This document shows, one piece after another, positions 60,568 to 64,000 of a stretch of DNA of 64,000 nt. Position numbers and translations under genes: made by a program. The notes under the pieces were generated by a model, which searched no databases, was not told the origin of the DNA, and was given only the letters and a program-made list of their open reading frames with translations. Numbering within the stretch: position 1 is the first letter of the stretch; each line of letters opens with the position of its first letter. This stretch comes from Acidobacteriota bacterium (GTDB lineage Bacteria > Acidobacteriota > Holophagae > Holophagales > Holophagaceae): assembly GCA_016213735.1 (NCBI GenBank), contig JACQZU010000028.1, positions 1 through 64,000 of the forward strand. Reading direction: 5' to 3'.

Positions 60568-63356
60568 CCCCGGGCTCCCGCCCGCACCACCTCCCAGCAG
60601 CGGGGACAGAGATCTGCGTCCTCACCGTCCCCGGCCCCCCCCCGGCGGTTCCAGCAGCGGGGGCACTTCGTGCCCTCGTGGGCTTCCGCGGAAGCCTGAA
60701 GCTCGGTCCCCAGGGAGCGCTCCAGGCCGGAGACCACGAGCAGGTCCTCCGGGTTCTCTCCCAGGTCCTCCAGGAGGGCCAAGTCCGAGGCCGGAAGCTG
60801 GAGGATGGCCCGGGCGTCCAGGCCCGTGCCGATGGTCTTCGAAGCCCGGAGGGGCTCCATGGCGGCCTGGAGGGCCTCCCGGATTTCCCAGAAGCGATCC
60901 CAGGGCCCCAGGTCCACCAAGGGGGCGCGCCCCTCGGGAAAGCGCTGCTGGAAGACGCTGCCCTCGGCCCGGGGGAGGTGTTCCCAGACCTCGTCCGCCG
61001 TGAAGCTGAGGATCGGAGAGAGCAGCACGGCCAGGCCCTGACCCAGTTTCCAGAGCACGGTCTGGGCGCTGCGGCGGCGGGGGCTCTCCGCCGCGTCGCA
61101 GTAGAGGCGGTCCTTCAGGATCTCGAAGTAGCGCGCGGAGAGCTCCAGCTGGCAGAAGCCCAGGAGGGCCTGGGCGGCTTCCAGGAATTCGAAGCGGAGG
61201 TAGGCCTCCCGCACACCGGCGGCCATCCGGAGGAAGGCGCTCCAGGCCCAGCGGTCCACCGGGGACCAGTCGGCCTCGGGGGCGGCCGCGGCGGGATCGA
61301 AATCCGCCAGGGCCCCCAGGATGAAGCGCAGGGTGTTGCGGATCTTCCTGTAGGCGTCGGCGTTGCGCTCCATGATGTCCTTGGAGATTCGCACGTCCTC
61401 CCGGTAGTCCACGTTGGCCACCCAGAGGCGCAGGATGTCCGCGCCGTAGGTCTTCATCATGTCGTCGGGGCTGACGACGTTGCCCTGGCTCTTGCTCATG
61501 GCCTGGCCCTTGCCGTCCAGGACGAAGCCGTGGGTGACCACGCGGGAATAGGGCTTGGAGCCCGTGGCGGCCAGGTTGAAGAGGAGCGAACTGTGGAACC
61601 ACCCCCGGTGCTGGTCCGAGCCCTCCAGGTAGATGAAGTGCCCGTAGTCCTCCGGGCGCAGCTCGGGATGGGTCTGGGCCACCACGGCGGCGCTCACCCC
61701 GGAATCGATCCAGACGTCGAGGATGTCGGTCTCCTTCTGGAACCTGCCCCCGCCGCACTTGGCACACGCGGCGCCCGCGGGCTTCAGCTGCTCCACGGGC
61801 AGCTCCCCCCACACCTCGATGCCGCCTTCCTGGATGGCCGCGGCGGCCTTCTCGAAGACCTCCCCGCTCACCAGGGGCTCTCCGCACTCCGAACAGCGGA
61901 GAACGGTGATGGGGATCCCCCAGGCCCGCTGGCGGCTGATGCACCAGTCCGGGCGGCCGCTGATCATGGCGTGGATGCGGTTCCGGCCCTGGGCGGGGAT
62001 CCAGGTGGTTCCATCCACCCCCTCCAGCCCAAGCTCCCGGAGGCTCTTCCCCCCGGACAGGGCATCGTCCATGGTGATGAACCACTGCTCCGTGGCCCGG
62101 AAGAGGATGGGGGTCTTGGTGCGCCAGCAGTGGGGATAGCTGTGCTGCAGCCGGTCCTCGTGGAGAAGGGCCCCGAGTGAGCGCAGACGTTCCACCACGA
62201 GAGGATTGGCGTCGAAGATGTTCTTCCCCTCGAACTCCGGGTCGTCCACGGCGGGCACGAACCGGCCGTCCGGTCCCACGAGCTGGAGGAGACCCAGGTG
62301 GTGGGCCAGTCCGAAGTCCTCGACCCCGTGGTCGGGGGCCGTGTGGACCAGGCCGGTGCCGGTGTCCGACGTGACGTAGTCCGCCAGAAGGACCGGGGAC
62401 AGGCGGTCGATCCAGGCATGGCGGTAGTGGAGGGACTGGAACTCGATTCCCTTCCGGATCTCCCGGGTGTGCAGCTCGAGCCCGATCTTTTTCTGAAAAT
62501 CCTCCAGGAGGGAGACCGCCACCGCGTAGTGGCGGTCTCCCGCCTTGACCACGGCGTACTCCATGTCCGGGTGCATGGCGATGGCGAGGTTGCTTGGCAA
62601 GGTCCAGGGCGTGGTGGTCCAGATGGGCAGGTAGAGGGGCGTGGGCAGTTCCAGCCGCCGGGCCTCATCGTCCGGAACCGGGAAGGCCACGGTCACCGCC
62701 GGGCTCACGCGGTCGGCGTACTCCACCTCCGCCTCGGCCAGGGCCGTGCGGGCGCCGTAGCTCCAGTGGACCACCTTCAGTTTTCGGGTGACGGCGCCCC
62801 GCTCGAAGAGCTTGCCCAGGAGGCGCACCACGGAGGCCTCATAGGCAGGGTCCATGGTGACGTAGGGGTGTTCCCAGGCCCCCAGCACCCCCAGGCGCTG
62901 AAAGCCCGCCCGCTGCGTGTCGATCCACTTCTGGGCGTAGGCCCGGCACCGGGAAAGGAACTCCGCGCGGGGCATCTCCCGGCGCTTGGGCCCCAGGTCC
63001 TTCTCCACGGCGTGCTCCACCGGGAGACCGTGGCAGTCCCAGCCGGGCACATAGGGGCTCTCGCACCCTTCCAGCCACTGGGTCTTCACCACGAAGTCCT
63101 TGAGAATCTTGTTGAGGGCGTGGCCCATGTGGATGGCGCCGTTGGCGTAGGGGGGCCCGTCGTGGAGGATGCTGCGGCCCCGGCCCCGGCCGGCGGCGTT
63201 GTCCGCCCGGCGGGCCGCCTCCACCAGGGCGTAGAGGCCCTCGGACTTCCAGCGCTCGACACGCTTCGGCTCCCGCTGGGGCAGATCCGCCTTCATGGGG
63301 AAATCGGTGCGGGGAAGGAAAACCGGGTACTTCTTCTTGGCGGGAGAATCGCTCAT
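60564..63356 (-). CDS. ileS: Isoleucyl-tRNA synthetase
   Basis: The protein has 930 residues from MSDSPAKKKYPVFLP; an ATG 27 bases upstream lacks conserved sequence. HIGH-type motif in DGPPYANGAIHMGHALNKIL, editing-domain segments (WTTTPWTLPSNLAIA and VHTAPDHGVEDF), KMSKS as GKGQAMSKSQGN, anticodon-binding domain, and a C-terminal zinc knuckle (KCPRCWNRRGG, LCPRCWEVV). It charges tRNA-Ile and is essential. It heads the ileS-lspA-DUF2007-deacetylase operon. Confidence 0.97.
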   Translation of the reverse strand: MSDSPAKKKYPVFLPRTDFPMKADLPQREPKRVERWKSEGLYALVEAARRADNAAGRGRGRSILHDGPPYANGAIHMGHALNKILKDFVVKTQWLEGCESPYVPGWDCHGLPVEHAVEKDLGPKRREMPRAEFLSRCRAYAQKWIDTQRAGFQRLGVLGAWEHPYVTMDPAYEASVVRLLGKLFERGAVTRKLKVVHWSYGARTALAEAEVEYADRVSPAVTVAFPVPDDEARRLELPTPLYLPIWTTTPWTLPSNLAIAMHPDMEYAVVKAGDRHYAVAVSLLEDFQKKIGLELHTREIRKGIEFQSLHYRHAWIDRLSPVLLADYVTSDTGTGLVHTAPDHGVEDFGLAHHLGLLQLVGPDGRFVPAVDDPEFEGKNIFDANPLVVERLRSLGALLHEDRLQHSYPHCWRTKTPILFRATEQWFITMDDALSGGKSLRELGLEGVDGTTWIPAQGRNRIHAMISGRPDWCISRQRAWGIPITVLRCSECGEPLVSGEVFEKAAAAIQEGGIEVWGELPVEQLKPAGAACAKCGGGRFQKETDILDVWIDSGVSAAVVAQTHPELRPEDYGHFIYLEGSDQHRGWFHSSLLFNLAATGSKPYSRVVTHGFVLDGKGQAMSKSQGNVVSPDDMMKTYGADILRLWVANVDYREDVRISKDIMERNADAYRKIRNTLRFILGALADFDPAAAAPEADWSPVDRWAWSAFLRMAAGVREAYLRFEFLEAAQALLGFCQLELSARYFEILKDRLYCDAAESPRRRSAQTVLWKLGQGLAVLLSPILSFTADEVWEHLPRAEGSVFQQRFPEGRAPLVDLGPWDRFWEIREALQAAMEPLRASKTIGTGLDARAILQLPASDLALLEDLGENPEDLLVVSGLERSLGTELQASAEAHEGTKCPRCWNRRGGAGDGEDADLCPRCWEVVRAGARG

Positions 63357-63470
63357 GGCGCCCTCGTGCGCGAGGAGGCGCACCCAAGCGCCCCCGAGTT
63401 GTGGCTCCAGTTGACCACAAAGCCCCGGCCTTGCACAAACGGCAGGGTGGGCCTGGACCGGGACCTCCTC

Positions 63471-63587
63471 CTACTCCTCCACCGCCTCCACCGTCACCAG
63501 CGACGCGCCCGTCTCCACCGCCGCGCCCTCCACGACGTGCAGGGCCTTGATCCTTCCGCTCGCGGTGGACTTGTAGTCGTTCTGCAT
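63471..63587 (-). pseudogene. Duplicated 3' fragment of the biotinyl-domain gene
   Basis: A 38-codon frame, MQNDYKSTASGRIKALHV(V)EG..., repeats the last 38 codons of the biotinyl gene at 63640 (about 122 bases at 63470-63591 against 63639-63760), with few differences, including A to V after ALHV. The intervening 47 bases include a GTATCCC-TTC-GGGATAC hairpin. It starts at the Met of the biotinylation motif and lacks the preceding part of the domain, so it is unlikely to be functional. Confidence 0.75.
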
Positions 63588-63639
63588 CTTCTCGGTATCC
63601 CTTCGGGATACGCGAGACCTCCCGCTGGGGCGGCCTGTC

Positions 63640-64000
63640 CTACTCCTCCACCGCCTCCACCGTCACCAGCGACGCGCCCGTCTCCACCGCCGCACCCTCC
63701 GCGACGTGCAGGGCCTTGATCCTTCCGCTCGCGGTGGACTTGTAGTCGTTCTGCATCTTCATCGCCTCGAGAATGAGGAGGGTCTGGCCCTCCTCGACCC
63801 GGTCTCCTTGGGCCACGAGGATCTTCACGACCTTGCCGGGCATGGGCGCGGTCAGGATCCCCCCGGAGCCCGCGGCCCCGCCGGCTCCTGCCAGGAGGCC
63901 CTTCATGGGGTCCTGGAGCTGGAAATCGTAGGTCCCGTCGAAGAGGGTGGCCCGGAAGGCGTGCACGTCGGGATCCGGGTTCTTCACGGTGTCCAGGCTC
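63640..64000 (-). CDS. Biotin carboxyl carrier domain, C-terminus of a larger carboxylase (partial)
   Basis: The frame continues past the right edge (SLDT before KNPDPDVHAFRATLFDG), so the gene is truncated by the window. The last 115 or more residues contain an all-beta linker (HAFRATLFDGTYDFQLQDPM) and a biotinyl domain with the biotin site in LILEAMKMQND. This is the usual end of a biotin carboxylase/BCCP alpha subunit of acetyl- or propionyl-CoA carboxylase. The stop is TAG. A partial duplicate of its 3' end follows downstream. Confidence 0.85.
   Translation of the reverse strand, partial: SLDTVKNPDPDVHAFRATLFDGTYDFQLQDPMKGLLAGAGGAAGSGGILTAPMPGKVVKILVAQGDRVEEGQTLLILEAMKMQNDYKSTASGRIKALHVAEGAAVETGASLVTVEAVEE

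Overview
The window looks like chromosomal DNA from a GC-rich bacterium. The gene set fits the Acidobacteriota, probably a Holophagaceae-like organism (Geothrix/Holophaga relatives). It combines type IV pilus genes, PP2C and PknB/PEGA signalling, a monomeric NADP isocitrate dehydrogenase, giant RHS/Ig-like secreted proteins and zinc-ribbon or DnaJ-zinc-finger oddities. The taxonomic call is an inference from gene content and base composition; there is no rRNA in the window.

Layout. 1-9123: two adjacent minus-strand genes that split one RHS/YD-repeat architecture. The first carries a C39-like peptidase domain and the YD repeats. The second carries a long array of Ig-like and GTY/GTW modules and then resumes the RHS core off the left edge. 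9391-10385: a small Xre-type regulator and a zinc-ribbon membrane protein. 10484-14438: a minus-strand cluster of overlapping genes (PP2C phosphatase, RdgC split into two genes, N-acetylmuramoyl-L-alanine amidase, small protein). 14546-15853: hydroxyacyl-CoA dehydrogenase-like gene plus two tiny genes. 15869-22291: pilMNOPQ with a promoter and terminator, preceded by a second PP2C phosphatase and a DnaJ-TPR gene. 22484-25308: GatA-like amidase and a 2-oxoacid dehydrogenase E2. 25340-30740: palindromic repeat element, dnaB, a large lipoprotein-like PHP-related protein and a SanA-like protein. 30737-33400: thiolase, ABC ATPase, bacteriohemerythrin and a 58-residue gene.

33565-43990 holds the most unusual features. 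A tRNA-Leu(CAA) is followed on its own strand by about four repeats of 155-235 bp. Each begins with the last bases of the tRNA and contains an 18-base antisense copy of the tRNA T-arm/acceptor. Next come nadE, a secreted hypothetical protein and a complete minus-strand trp operon (trpL-E-G-D-C-F-B-A). The trp operon has a canonical attenuation leader whose WWW leader peptide appears to be leaderless. trpA, and later truA, contain isolated AT-rich, rare-codon islands.

44061-64000: membrane protein, a 5'-nucleotidase split into two genes in swapped order, monomeric icd, an alpha/beta hydrolase, a PknB kinase with PEGA domains, a divergent membrane glycosyltransferase, an FlhB-C-like small protein, a SUMF1-family protein with inserted DnaJ-type zinc repeats, PHP phosphoesterase, response regulator, truA, HD protein, a second palindromic repeat element, polysaccharide deacetylase, and lspA-ileS. 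At the right edge is the biotinyl C-terminus of a carboxylase with a duplicated remnant of itself downstream.

Themes: cell-envelope biology (pili, amidase, deacetylase, RHS, lspA), phosphosignalling (two PP2C, one kinase, one receiver) and biosynthesis (Trp, NAD). No phage, IS element or CRISPR array was recognised.
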